Positions 7,802 through 15,678 are shown, counted from the first letter of the stretch. The stretch: 31,007 bases of DNA from DASUBN01 sp036500225 (GCA_036500225.1 DASYCJ010000051.1:1-31007); one strand, 5' to 3'. Numbers and translations: made by a program. The notes: generated from the letters alone by a model not told the origin.

Positions 7802-8062
7802 ATGGACCGCGACGCCCTCAAACTGGAACTGAAGCAGCTCATCATCGATGAGTGCCAGAAGAACCACGTCGATCCCAGCCAGATCGGTGACGACGACATC
7901 CTCATCGGCAGCTCCGGCCGCCTGGATCTGGACTCCCTGGATGCGCTGCAGATAGCGCTGGCGGTGAAGCAAAAGTACGGCAAGCGCATCGACGGCGGCA
8001 AGGAGACCCGCGCGGCCCTCAAGTCCGTGAACAGCCTCGCCGATTTCATCCTCGCCGGCTGA
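7802..8062 (+). CDS. Acyl carrier protein 2 (DAR-side set)
   Basis: This is an 86-residue acyl carrier protein with attachment Ser45 in GRLDLDSLDALQIAL. The N-terminal helix LKLELKQLIIDEC and the KQKYGKRI segment resemble the ACP at 26088-26351 (KQLIIDSLDL and QKRYQVKL), so these two seem closer to each other than to ACP 1. It sits five bases after the ABC permease, and its TGA shares one base with the ATG of the following ketosynthase. In dialkylresorcinol clusters a dedicated ACP (DarC) supplies acyl chains, and this gene is the positional candidate for that role. Which chain it carries cannot be told from sequence. Confidence 0.88.
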   Translation: MDRDALKLELKQLIIDECQKNHVDPSQIGDDDILIGSSGRLDLDSLDALQIALAVKQKYGKRIDGGKETRAALKSVNSLADFILAG

Positions 8063-9204
8063 TGCGTCCCGTCGGCATCCGCGGAGTCGGCCTGCAGTGC
8101 GCCTTAGGCGCCGATGCCGAGACCTGTGTGTCTTCGCTGCTCACGGGCGGCAAGCCCGCCATCCAAGTCACGCTCGAGGATCTCACTGAGCCTGCGACTC
8201 TCACCTATCGCCGCATCGAAGACGGTGCAGTGCTCTTCGACCCACAGCGTTTCGAACGCCTGCTCCCGGAGGTAGTGCGGGCAGCGCTGGCGGAAGCGGG
8301 GCTCACGGCCACAGAATGCCGTGATCTGCCGGTATTCCTGGGCTCTTCCTGCTTCTCCATCGCGCTCTCGGAAGCCGGCTACGCCATGGCTCTGGCGCAG
8401 GACCCGGCGGCCGCCATCTCCATGCCCAGTGCCGGCTACGGCTATCTCGCAGACTTGGTCCGTAGCGCCGCCGGTTCCGAGGCTGCGAGCTTCACTTATA
8501 ACACCGCCTGTACTGCATCCGCCAACGCGCTCCTGGGGGCGGTCAGAGCCATGCATATCGGTCGCTACCGGCACGCGTTGGTGGTGGGAGCGGAACTCGC
8601 CAACCGCACTACCATGAGCGGCTTCTCCGGGCTGCAACTCCTGGCGGACCGGGTGCGCCCCTTCGACGCGGCCCGCAGCGGCATCGTATTGGGAGAAGGC
8701 ATCAGTGCGGTGTTGCTCTCGGCCGAGCCTCGCGAAGGCGAACTCCTGTTGCGAGGCGGAGCCAGCAACTGCGATACCTTCAGCGTCACCACCGCTAACC
8801 CGGACGGCGCTTCCGTAGCCGCGGCGCTGCGCCAAGCTCTCGCGGTTGCCGGTATCGAGGCCAAAGATGTCTGCGGCATCCGCGCCCACGGCACGGCCAC
8901 TCCCAGCGGCGATACCGCGGAAGCCCTAGGACTGCGGCGTGTGTTCGACGCGGTACCGGCGCTCTCGGTATTGAAACCCTACCTCGGCCATACCCTCGGC
9001 GCCTGCGGAGTGAATGAACTGGTGCTCTATGCCGGAGCGCTACGTCGCGGCGTGTTGCCGGCAGCAGTGGAGCCTTTCACTCCCGATCCAGAGTTGGGTG
9101 TCGGACCCCTGGCGCGCACTGCGACTGCGCCCGCAGGCCACTATCTGCTGAACCACTTCGGTTTCGGCGGCAACAACACCGTGCTGATCCTGGAGCGGCC
9201 ATGA
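8062..9204 (+). CDS. Beta-ketoacyl-ACP synthase (active KS of second KS/CLF pair)
   Basis: This is a 380-residue FabF-like ketosynthase with a complete catalytic set: Cys150 in TYNTACTASANA, His276 in RAHGTATPSGD and Lys305/His310 in SVLKPYLGHTLGACG. The C-terminal HFGFGGNNTVLIL is also conserved. It is more divergent than FabF and shorter than the KS at 2541. Its stop overlaps the start of the next gene by four bases (ATGA, 9201-9204), and that gene encodes a Cys-less KS-like protein. The pair therefore looks like a type II KS/chain-length-factor heterodimer, parallel to ApeO/ApeC. Being beside darA/darB-like genes, it probably builds the acyl chain that enters the resorcinol, which is inference. 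Confidence 0.87.
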   Translation: MRPVGIRGVGLQCALGADAETCVSSLLTGGKPAIQVTLEDLTEPATLTYRRIEDGAVLFDPQRFERLLPEVVRAALAEAGLTATECRDLPVFLGSSCFSIALSEAGYAMALAQDPAAAISMPSAGYGYLADLVRSAAGSEAASFTYNTACTASANALLGAVRAMHIGRYRHALVVGAELANRTTMSGFSGLQLLADRVRPFDAARSGIVLGEGISAVLLSAEPREGELLLRGGASNCDTFSVTTANPDGASVAAALRQALAVAGIEAKDVCGIRAHGTATPSGDTAEALGLRRVFDAVPALSVLKPYLGHTLGACGVNELVLYAGALRRGVLPAAVEPFTPDPELGVGPLARTATAPAGHYLLNHFGFGGNNTVLILERP

Positions 9205-9959
9205 TCCGTATAGCCGCTGTCAGTCACTATCTGCATGCATTGCAGGACGGCGAAACCCTGCCATCCTTGGACGAAGCGCTGCAGCCCCTGTGCCGCGAAC
9301 ACTTCCGGCGTGTGGATCGTTTCATCCAGTTGGCTCTCCTCGGTACCGGCCGCTGTGTCGCTGGCAAGACTTTGGCGTCGGATTGCGGTCTGTATCTGGG
9401 CTCGTGTTTCGGGCCCATGAGCAACAACATCGCGACTCAGGAACAGCTGGTCCGCGACCGGCTCACCCCCAAGCCTTTCAACTTCATCAACACTCTAGGT
9501 AACAGTGCAGGATATTACGTCGCCAAGAACCTGGGGCTCAGGGGTCAGAACCTGTTCATCTCCCGCCAGGGCGCGAGTTTCCAGGCGGTCTTGGCGGCAG
9601 CAGTCACGGACCTTGAGGCAGGCGTGCTGAGCGAGGCCCTGGTGGGTGTGGTGGAAGAAGTGACCTTGCCTGTCACTGCCTATCGCCGCCGCCAAGGCCT
9701 GGCGGCAGATGCACCCGTAGCGGAAGGCAGCCACTGGTTGTTATTGCAGTCCAGTGCCGACGCAGGGATGCGCCTGGAACGACAGGGCGTGAAGAGTCTC
9801 AATAACGCAGCTGCTGGGCTGCTGCCTGAGACCAGCGGACCTTCCCACGACAGCGTGGCTGGTGCCGATATCACGGCGAGGCTGATGGTTGGGAAGGAGT
9901 GCGTGCTGGCGGATGGCGATGCGGACCGAGGCTGGGAGTTATTTCACTTCCGCCCGTAG
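9201..9959 (+). CDS. Cys-less ketosynthase-like protein, probable chain-length-factor partner
   Basis: This 252-residue protein matches only the N-terminal half of a ketosynthase. The stretch PFNFINTLGNSAGYYVAKNLGL aligns with the segment before the active site, but where an active KS has STACAS it reads ISRQGAS, so the nucleophilic cysteine is replaced (by Gly in my alignment). The C-terminal half with the two histidines is absent. Such halves occur in APE operons as ApeC, the partner of ApeO. A start ATG overlapping the KS stop and similar length to the ApeC-like protein at 27116 support a second CLF. Its last 21 bases overlap the convergent BtrH-like gene. A chain-length role is inferred. 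Confidence 0.78.
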   Translation: MIRIAAVSHYLHALQDGETLPSLDEALQPLCREHFRRVDRFIQLALLGTGRCVAGKTLASDCGLYLGSCFGPMSNNIATQEQLVRDRLTPKPFNFINTLGNSAGYYVAKNLGLRGQNLFISRQGASFQAVLAAAVTDLEAGVLSEALVGVVEEVTLPVTAYRRRQGLAADAPVAEGSHWLLLQSSADAGMRLERQGVKSLNNAAAGLLPETSGPSHDSVAGADITARLMVGKECVLADGDADRGWELFHFRP

Positions 9960-10949
9960 TTCCCGGTAGATCGCTTCTTCCTGGTCGGCGATCGCCGCCA
10001 GCTGGTTCGCCAAGAGCCCATAGTCCATGGGCATCCGGTCCTTACACATCTTGGCGGCATTCAGCGCAAAGTGCCGCCATTCGTCGCCCGTGTCCGTGAG
10101 GCGCGTCGCCAGCTCCTTGAGCTTCGGCTTATCCAGCACCTCCGCCGCTTCCTGCAGGAAGTAGGCATAGATGAAGCGGAAGCCCGCGCCGCCGGTGCCG
10201 ATCTCTTCTTGCATGCGCACGATGTGGCCCAACAGCAGCTTGTTGTGGGCGAGTGCACGCGGGTCGAGATTGCGGATCTTGTGTGATACCAGGCGGATAC
10301 CACGGGTGCCGATGATGGGCAGTGGCACGTACAACATCATGCCGGTGGTGAAGAGGATGCCCTTGCGGATGGCGCCGGGGATGTCCATCTGCTTGGGGAT
10401 GTACTCGGGATAGTAGAGCAGGCCCTTGGGGGCCAAGACGCCGCGGGTGAAACGTGCCTTCTCCAGGGCACTCGCTTCGCATTCCACCAGGATGTCGATG
10501 ACGGGATCGCTGATCAGATACTGATCGTCGCGCTTACCGTAGACCACTAGGTTGTGGGCGTTGAAGTGGAAGCGCATATCCGGCGGGAAATACGAGAGCC
10601 AATAGGCCGAAGTCTGGATGCCCACGGCGCGGCCCTGCGTCAGATGCATGTCCAGGGCGCGGGTACCGGCGGCGGGCTCCCGGAACTTCTTCATGTACAT
10701 CTTGATGCCGAGACGCCGGGTGAGGCCGCGGATGATAAAGCCGGGCGGCATGCGATAGGCGAACAGGGGCAGCCCGCCGAACTTCATGAATGGCAGATAG
10801 GCGTAGCCCAGTCCCGCGGAGATGCCGAAGGCCATCGGCTCAGACATGGGCACGCCGTGGTGGCGCAACAGGGAGGAGATGACGCCGCTCTCGCAATGGG
10901 CGCTCTGCCGGTGCTCGAAGGGCACCACCGTCGCGGCAGCGGCGTTCAA
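9939..10949 (-). CDS. BtrH-like (BtrH_N plus C-terminal DUF4872-type) putative acyl-ACP acyltransferase
   Basis: This 336-residue protein has the BtrH N-terminal domain pattern: His18-Cys19 in RQSAHCESGVISSLLRHHG, the GIxxGxGYAYLP segment, and a papain/C39-like second part with His132 in FNAHNLVVYG followed by Asp148 in YLISDP. These give a candidate Cys-His-Asp triad. The founding member BtrH moves an acyl group from an ACP to an aminoglycoside amine. Here it is the last gene of the darA-darB-orf134 series. It starts at TTG 10947-10949, overlapping the previous stop (TTGA); GTG codons at 10928 and 10925 are alternatives. I infer it may join polyene acyl-ACP to the resorcinol hydroxyl. That role is untested. 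Confidence 0.8.
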   Translation of the reverse strand: MNAAAATVVPFEHRQSAHCESGVISSLLRHHGVPMSEPMAFGISAGLGYAYLPFMKFGGLPLFAYRMPPGFIIRGLTRRLGIKMYMKKFREPAAGTRALDMHLTQGRAVGIQTSAYWLSYFPPDMRFHFNAHNLVVYGKRDDQYLISDPVIDILVECEASALEKARFTRGVLAPKGLLYYPEYIPKQMDIPGAIRKGILFTTGMMLYVPLPIIGTRGIRLVSHKIRNLDPRALAHNKLLLGHIVRMQEEIGTGGAGFRFIYAYFLQEAAEVLDKPKLKELATRLTDTGDEWRHFALNAAKMCKDRMPMDYGLLANQLAAIADQEEAIYRELRAEVK

Positions 10950-11350
10950 GCCTGATCCGGCAGCGTGCCGAGCTGGGCGGGTGTCAGTCCCAGGGCATCG
11001 CTATAGCGCTCACGTCGCGCGATAGAGAGTCTCTGGAAGGCGCCGGGCCGCAAGTCGCGGCGTACCCGCCATTTGAAGAAGCCGGTGCTTTGGGCCAGGA
11101 GCACCACGTCCATGCGCTGCTTGAACATGTGGTATTCGAGACTCGAGGCGGTGCCAGCCTTGGCGCGGCTCCAGGCGTCGGCAGCGAGCCGTACGTATTC
11201 TGCGATGGCCTGATCCAGCACAATCTCTTCCGCTTCCCAGCCGTTGCAGGGCGCCGGCGCGTACTGGCCCTGCTCGTCCACTGCGTACAGGAGTTTGCTG
11301 TGGCCCATGAAGGCCTTGGCGTTCTGCTGTGGGACCTCGGCCTTCTTCAT
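10946..11350 (-). CDS. Unrecognised 134-residue protein between DarB-like and BtrH-like genes
   Basis: I do not recognise a domain. The protein starts MKKAEVPQQNAKAFMGHSK and has an early stretch NGWEAEEIVLDQAIAEYVRL followed by mostly helical, basic sequence (FFKWRVRRDLRPGAFQRLSIARRERYSDALG). It has no signal peptide and no membrane segment, so it is probably cytosolic. The start ATG overlaps the DarB-like stop by four bases (ATGA) and its stop overlaps the TTG of the BtrH-like gene (TTGA). This double coupling suggests near-equal production with its neighbours and perhaps a shared complex. Composition is like that of the surrounding genes. It is real by context; function is unknown. Confidence 0.75.
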   Translation of the reverse strand: MKKAEVPQQNAKAFMGHSKLLYAVDEQGQYAPAPCNGWEAEEIVLDQAIAEYVRLAADAWSRAKAGTASSLEYHMFKQRMDVVLLAQSTGFFKWRVRRDLRPGAFQRLSIARRERYSDALGLTPAQLGTLPDQA

Positions 11351-12510
11351 GCGCCGTCAGGACCCACCGCAGTCAGATGGATCCAGGCGGTGCTGAAACG
11401 GCCGCTTTCCGGCACATAACAAAGGATACGGTCGCCGGCCCTGAGCTTCCCGGAGTGGAACAACTCTTCCAGGATGATGTAGACGGAGGCGGCGCCGGTG
11501 TTGCCTTTCTGATAGAGGTTGGTGAACCAGCGCTCCTGCGGGATATCGAAGCCCGCCTTCAGCATGTGTTCGTACACTTTGTCGCGGAAGTAGTGCGAGG
11601 AATAGTGGGGCACGAACCAGGTGATGCTCTTGGGATCCAGGGCCTTCAGCTCCGGGATCTCCTGCAGCGGACGCTGCACGGTATAGGGCATCACGTGTTC
11701 GTTGAGCTGCTTCACGTCCTGCTTGAGGGTGAACACCGAGCGTTCCGCCCACTGCTTCGGTTCGTAGCTGGGCCAGCCCTTGAGCCGGCCGTCTTCCATC
11801 TTCTCGGAACCGCCGTACATGCAGGCCGGTTGTTCACTGGCATAGGTGCGGCCCACGATCCAGTCGATGCGCAGCGACAAGCCGTGATCGGAGGGCGTGG
11901 GTTGCACCAGCGCCGCGCCGGCGCCGTCCGAGAGCATCCAGCGGATGAAATCCTTCTGGAAAGCCACGATGCCGTCGCCTGCCAAGGCCGCGATCTGGGC
12001 ATCGGTCTCCGGTTCGAAGTTGCGCGCGTGCATCACCGAGGAGGGGGTCTCGGAGCCGGCGCTCACCGCGTTCCTGAACTCGCCGCTCTTCACGCCCATC
12101 ATGGCGTACTTGAGCGCCGCGGTGCTGCTGATGCACACGCCGGAGGTGGAGACGTTCTCGCAGGGTGGGATGCCGAGCTCGCCGTGCACCATGTTGGTAT
12201 GACTCGGCACCAGCTGGTCGGCGAAAGTGGTGCCGCAGGCCAAGAGGTCGATGTGATGCAGCTTGAAGCGGCCGTTGGCCAGCTTGCGGATGGCTTCGGC
12301 GGTGAGCTCTGCGTTGGTATGGGTGATGCGGCCGGTGTCCGGCTCCATGGCGTAGTGCCGGGTCTTGATGCCATTGGAGCGCAGGATGATTCGACGCGCT
12401 CGCGAGGGCTTGCCGTTGATCAGGCCCAGCACCTGCTCCATGCGTTCGTTCTCTACCGGCGCGTTGGGCAGGAAGGCTGCGAGTTCGGTGATGTAGGCCT
12501 TGCCGGTCAT
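11347..12510 (-). CDS. darB: StlD/DarB-family beta-ketosynthase/cyclase of dialkylresorcinol synthesis
   Basis: Enzymes of this KAS III-like family condense two beta-ketoacyl units and cyclise them to a cyclohexanedione, the precursor of 2,5-dialkylresorcinols. The 387-residue protein has the KAS III triad: Cys126 in NVSTSGVCISSTAALKYA, His302 in WFVPHYSSHYF and Asn337 in YQKGNTGAASVY. It begins MTGKAYITELAAFLPNAPV, as in StlD/DarB proteins, and is about 60 residues longer than FabH. The SD-like AGAAGG lies before the ATG at 12508-12510, 13 bases after the DarA-like stop. The following gene overlaps its stop. Assignment rests on the overall pattern and the adjacent DarA-like gene, both of which I consider strong. 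Confidence 0.88.
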   Translation of the reverse strand: MTGKAYITELAAFLPNAPVENERMEQVLGLINGKPSRARRIILRSNGIKTRHYAMEPDTGRITHTNAELTAEAIRKLANGRFKLHHIDLLACGTTFADQLVPSHTNMVHGELGIPPCENVSTSGVCISSTAALKYAMMGVKSGEFRNAVSAGSETPSSVMHARNFEPETDAQIAALAGDGIVAFQKDFIRWMLSDGAGAALVQPTPSDHGLSLRIDWIVGRTYASEQPACMYGGSEKMEDGRLKGWPSYEPKQWAERSVFTLKQDVKQLNEHVMPYTVQRPLQEIPELKALDPKSITWFVPHYSSHYFRDKVYEHMLKAGFDIPQERWFTNLYQKGNTGAASVYIILEELFHSGKLRAGDRILCYVPESGRFSTAWIHLTAVGPDGA

Positions 12511-12523
12511 GGTCGCCTTCTGA

Positions 12524-13450
12524 TCATTCGCCCGAAGGGGCGCTGAAATATGCCTGCTGTGCGGCGATACGCTTGCGCAGCAGTGGAGCGGTCAGGGTCT
12601 TGAGCAGCATGCTCAAGGGCAGCACGGTGAGGAGCAGCGCCATCAGGAAGAAGATATAGATGAGCACCACCGGCTTGCGAGCCAGGGCACCCTGCTTGCC
12701 GAGCAGGCGCAGCAGCGCGCCCCAGGCGAGGAAGCTCCTGCGGGCCGCCTTCTCGGTGGTGATGAGTCGGGTGTTCACGTGCGCCGCGCCCAGGTCTTTC
12801 AGGAGACCGGCATCGAGACCGCCCTGGCGCAGGCCTTGCAGCATGCGCTCACCGAAGCGCCGGCTGGCTTCGATCTGTTCCGGCTTCACGCCGGCCCGGG
12901 GGATCAAGCCGCCGAGCATGGGCCCGCGGTTGCCGGTCATCATCCATAGAGGTGTAGCGAGCAGGCTACCGATGCTGCCGCCTTCGTCGATCAGGACCAC
13001 GTTGCCCACCAGCTTGGCCTTGGCGGCGGCCAGGTACTCCTTGACCCGTTCCTGGGCCATGAGCCACATGTCGCGGCAGGCGATCACCGTCACAACCGGC
13101 TTGTCCTTGAAGAGTGCTTTGGCCTCGGGGCTCTTCAGGAAGCCCGTGGTGGGCCCGGAAGGCGAGAGGAACCACACTTGATAGCCTAGGATCACTAGGT
13201 CATAGCGGACGGCCGCATCGAGCCCGAAGGGCTGCATCTCCGGCGGATCGAGATAGATGGTCTCCGGGAAGGTATCGAAGAAGCGCAGGATTGGCCACGG
13301 GAAGGGATAGGGCGAGCGCGGGCGCAGTACCAGTTCATACAGCTCAACATCCTCGGCTTCCGCCAAGGGTGCGCAGAGTTTGCGCATCACGTCGCTCAGT
13401 TGTCCGCTGGGCGAAGCATAGTGGATGGCCAATACTCGATAGGTGCTCAC
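12524..13450 (-). CDS. darA: DarA-like flavodoxin-fold protein (dialkylresorcinol aromatase/oxidoreductase)
   Basis: DarA is the second enzyme of dialkylresorcinol formation and is thought to aromatise the ring made by DarB. The 308-residue protein opens with a beta strand and a phosphate-binding-type loop, YRVLAIHYASPSGQLSD. It continues with the flavodoxin-like strand RYDLVILGYQVWFLSPSGPTTGFL, where a flavin would bind. Near the C-terminus is a strong hydrophobic segment (VVLIYIFFLMALLLTVLPLSML), suggesting membrane association. I start at GTG 13448-13450 (VSTYRVLAIHYAS); the frame runs upstream to an ATG at 13522, but the extra residues are cysteine rich and unlike the family. It lies divergently from the halogenase-like gene. 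Confidence 0.8.
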   Translation of the reverse strand: MSTYRVLAIHYASPSGQLSDVMRKLCAPLAEAEDVELYELVLRPRSPYPFPWPILRFFDTFPETIYLDPPEMQPFGLDAAVRYDLVILGYQVWFLSPSGPTTGFLKSPEAKALFKDKPVVTVIACRDMWLMAQERVKEYLAAAKAKLVGNVVLIDEGGSIGSLLATPLWMMTGNRGPMLGGLIPRAGVKPEQIEASRRFGERMLQGLRQGGLDAGLLKDLGAAHVNTRLITTEKAARRSFLAWGALLRLLGKQGALARKPVVLIYIFFLMALLLTVLPLSMLLKTLTAPLLRKRIAAQQAYFSAPSGE

Positions 13451-13511
13451 GATTATGCAAAACCCGCAGAAATCCCCTGTTTCATAGGATACCCCAAATG
13501 TTGAAGTGCAT

Positions 13512-13538
13512 ATCCGTGCCACGGATTTGCTTGCAAGC
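13512..13538. promoter_or_regulatory. Two palindromes in the darA/halogenase divergent intergenic region
   Basis: The 179-base gap between the DarA-like and halogenase-like genes contains a perfect 7+1+7 palindrome, ATCCGTG-C-CACGGAT (13512-13526). A second perfect 10-base palindrome, GCTTGCAAGC, follows three bases later (13529-13538). Both are sized like binding sites for dimeric regulators and sit where divergent promoters should be. I could not fix -10 and -35 boxes with confidence. A good ribosome binding site (GGAG, 13621-13624) precedes the halogenase ATG by five bases. No regulator gene is in the window. Confidence 0.45.
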
Positions 13539-13629
13539 GCCCAATCCCTGCTTTAGCCTCGTGGCGGGGTAGACATCAGCCAGACCATACACGGATGGGG
13601 CCGCAGAGCACCCGCGAGTCGGAGCGACC

Positions 13630-14952
13630 ATGCAGATCGAGCAATGCGACGTATTGGTGATCGGCGGCGGACCCGGCGGCAGCACAGCCGCGGCGCTGTT
13701 GGCTCGCCAGGGCCACAAGGTCATCCAGCTGGAGAAGGAACACCATCCCCGCTTCCACATCGGCGAATCGCTCCTGCCCATGAACCTACCCATCTATGAG
13801 CGCCTCGGCGTGATGGACAAGCTCAAGGCTATGGGCGTGTACAAGCCCGGTGCGGACTTCGAGGCGCGCAATGAGCGCGGCTACAACACCTACCTGTTCG
13901 CCCGCGCGCTGGGCGGTAGCCCGTCCCACGCCTACCAGGTGTGGCGCCAGGACTTCGACAAGATGCTGTTCGACCACGCCCGTGAATGCGGCGCGGACGG
14001 CCGCGAAGGCAACGAGGTGACGGCGGTGGAGCAGCGCGGCCCGCGCGACACTCTGGCCGATGTGAAGACCGACACCGGCAAAACCTATCAGATCCAGGCA
14101 CGTTATCTCCTCGACGCCAGCGGCCGCGACGCCTTCATGGCCACCAAACTGCACATCCGCAAGAAGAATCCCAAGCACCAGAGCGCGGCCATCTTCGGTC
14201 ACTTCCGCAACGCCGAGTTCCGCCCTGGCGCCGACAAGGGCAACATCAGCATCTACAACTTCGAGCACGGCTGGATGTGGATGATCCCGCTGCCTAACGA
14301 CGTCATGAGCGTGGGCGCGGTATGCCGTCCGGATTATCTGAAGCAGCGCCGCGGCCGCACCAAGGAGTTCCTGTTGGAGACCCTACAGGGCAACCGCGCG
14401 CTATGGAAGCGCATGGAGAAGGCCGAACTCATCGACGACGAGGTGCGGGTCACCGGCAACTACTCCTACGATGCCAAGACCATCGGCGGCCCCGGCTGGA
14501 TGCTGGTGGGGGACGCCTTCGTGTTCCTGGACCCGGTGTTTTCGTCAGGCGTGTATCTCGCCACCAGTGGTGCCGAGCAGACCGTCGCCCTGGTGCATGA
14601 GGCCCTGGCGCACCCGGAACGGGAGCGCGGCCTGCAGCGCAAACTGGAGAAACGCTTGCGCCGCGGCATGAGCCGCTTTGCCTTCTTCATCTACCGTTTC
14701 AACTCGCCGGTGATGCAGCATCTGTTCCAGAATCCGCGCAACGATTGGCAGATCGAACAGGGCGTGATCTCCATGCTGGCGGGAGACCTGTTCGACTCCT
14801 GGCCGGTGAAGCTGCGCCTATATATATTCCGGGTGATCTATGCGCTGAACGCCATGGGCCGGTGGCGCGCGTTCTATGCTGAGCATCGTTTCCGTCTGGC
14901 CCAGGCCAAGGCACAGTTCACCGGTGGCAATACGCCGGTCGATAAGATGTGA
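13630..14952 (+). CDS. Flavin-dependent halogenase-like FAD oxidoreductase
   Basis: This 440-residue protein belongs to the tryptophan/phenol halogenase branch of FAD oxidoreductases. It shows the FAD dinucleotide motif GGGPGG (residues 12-17), then GESLLP, and KPGADFE (Lys72), which lines up with the catalytic lysine region of carrier-type and phenolic halogenases. It also has the halogenase marker WxWxIP (WMWMIP, 215-220) and the later block FLDPVFSSG (299-307), matching the Fx.Px.Sx.G pattern. Real halogenases need reduced flavin from a partner reductase, which is not encoded nearby. It lies alone on the plus strand and converges with the ketoreductase gene, three bases between stops. Halogenation of the aryl or resorcinol ring is a reasonable inference; hydroxylation cannot be excluded. 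Confidence 0.8.
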   Translation: MQIEQCDVLVIGGGPGGSTAAALLARQGHKVIQLEKEHHPRFHIGESLLPMNLPIYERLGVMDKLKAMGVYKPGADFEARNERGYNTYLFARALGGSPSHAYQVWRQDFDKMLFDHARECGADGREGNEVTAVEQRGPRDTLADVKTDTGKTYQIQARYLLDASGRDAFMATKLHIRKKNPKHQSAAIFGHFRNAEFRPGADKGNISIYNFEHGWMWMIPLPNDVMSVGAVCRPDYLKQRRGRTKEFLLETLQGNRALWKRMEKAELIDDEVRVTGNYSYDAKTIGGPGWMLVGDAFVFLDPVFSSGVYLATSGAEQTVALVHEALAHPERERGLQRKLEKRLRRGMSRFAFFIYRFNSPVMQHLFQNPRNDWQIEQGVISMLAGDLFDSWPVKLRLYIFRVIYALNAMGRWRAFYAEHRFRLAQAKAQFTGGNTPVDKM

Positions 14953-14955
14953 GGT

Positions 14956-15678
14956 CTACAGCATCCCGCCGTTGATCGAGAGCACCTGACGGGTGACGTA
15001 GGCGGCAGGTTCCGAGAACAGGTAAGCCACCATCGCGGCTACTTCTTCCGGCGTGCCGGCCCTGCCTAAGGGGATCTGTTTCAGGATCTCTTCAAGCGGC
15101 AGGTGTTCATCCAGCATCTCGGTCTCGATCAAGCCCGGCGCCACGCAGTTCACCGTGATACGTCGTGAAGCCAGTTCCACTGCCAGCGCCTTGCAGGCGC
15201 CGATGAGCCCCGCCTTGGCGGCGCTGTAGTTGGTCTGGCCACGGTTACCCATCAGACCCGAGACGGAGGCGATGGCCACGATTCGGCCGCCGTCCTTCAA
15301 ACGCACCAGCGGCATCACCAGGGGGTTCAAGAGGTTGTAGAAACCGCCCAGGTTCGTGTCCAACACCCGATCCCAGTCCGCCCCCGAAAGGGCGGCGAAG
15401 GTGTTATCGGCGGTGACGCCGGCGTTGCAGACCACACCCCAGAATGCGCCGTGGTCTTCGATGTCCTTCTCCAGCACCTTGCGTGCACCGTCTCGGTCCG
15501 TGAGGTCGAAGCCCAGGGTACGTGCGCCGCCCAACGCGTTGGCGAGGCTCTCGGCCTTGGCCGCATTCCGATGGTAGTGCAGGCACAGGGGAAAACCGGC
15601 CTGATGCAGGGTTCGGGCGATGGCGGCACCGATGTCGCCGCTGGCTCCCGTCACCAGTACGCGTCGGGTGTCTTTCAC
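14956..15678 (-). CDS. apeQ: 3-ketoacyl-ACP reductase (ApeQ, FabG-type SDR)
   Basis: This enzyme reduces the beta-keto group of the growing polyene to a hydroxyl with NADPH. The 240-residue short-chain dehydrogenase has the cofactor motif TGASGDIG (10-17), CNAG (84-87), Asn109 in DTNLGG, Ser138, and the catalytic pair Tyr151/Lys155 in NYSAAKAG. It ends VLSINGGML, as FabG does. The start is GTG 15676-15678, overlapping the stop of the dehydratase gene (GTGA). It is the last gene of the minus-strand APE operon, facing the halogenase-like gene with three bases between stops. Length and motifs are fully normal. Confidence 0.93.
   Translation of the reverse strand: MKDTRRVLVTGASGDIGAAIARTLHQAGFPLCLHYHRNAAKAESLANALGGARTLGFDLTDRDGARKVLEKDIEDHGAFWGVVCNAGVTADNTFAALSGADWDRVLDTNLGGFYNLLNPLVMPLVRLKDGGRIVAIASVSGLMGNRGQTNYSAAKAGLIGACKALAVELASRRITVNCVAPGLIETEMLDEHLPLEEILKQIPLGRAGTPEEVAAMVAYLFSEPAAYVTRQVLSINGGML

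Noticed and set aside
11329..12546. Plus-strand open frame of about 400 codons opposite the darB-like gene
   Set aside because: It mirrors darB codon structure and shows no family pattern; the minus strand encodes the intact KAS III triad.
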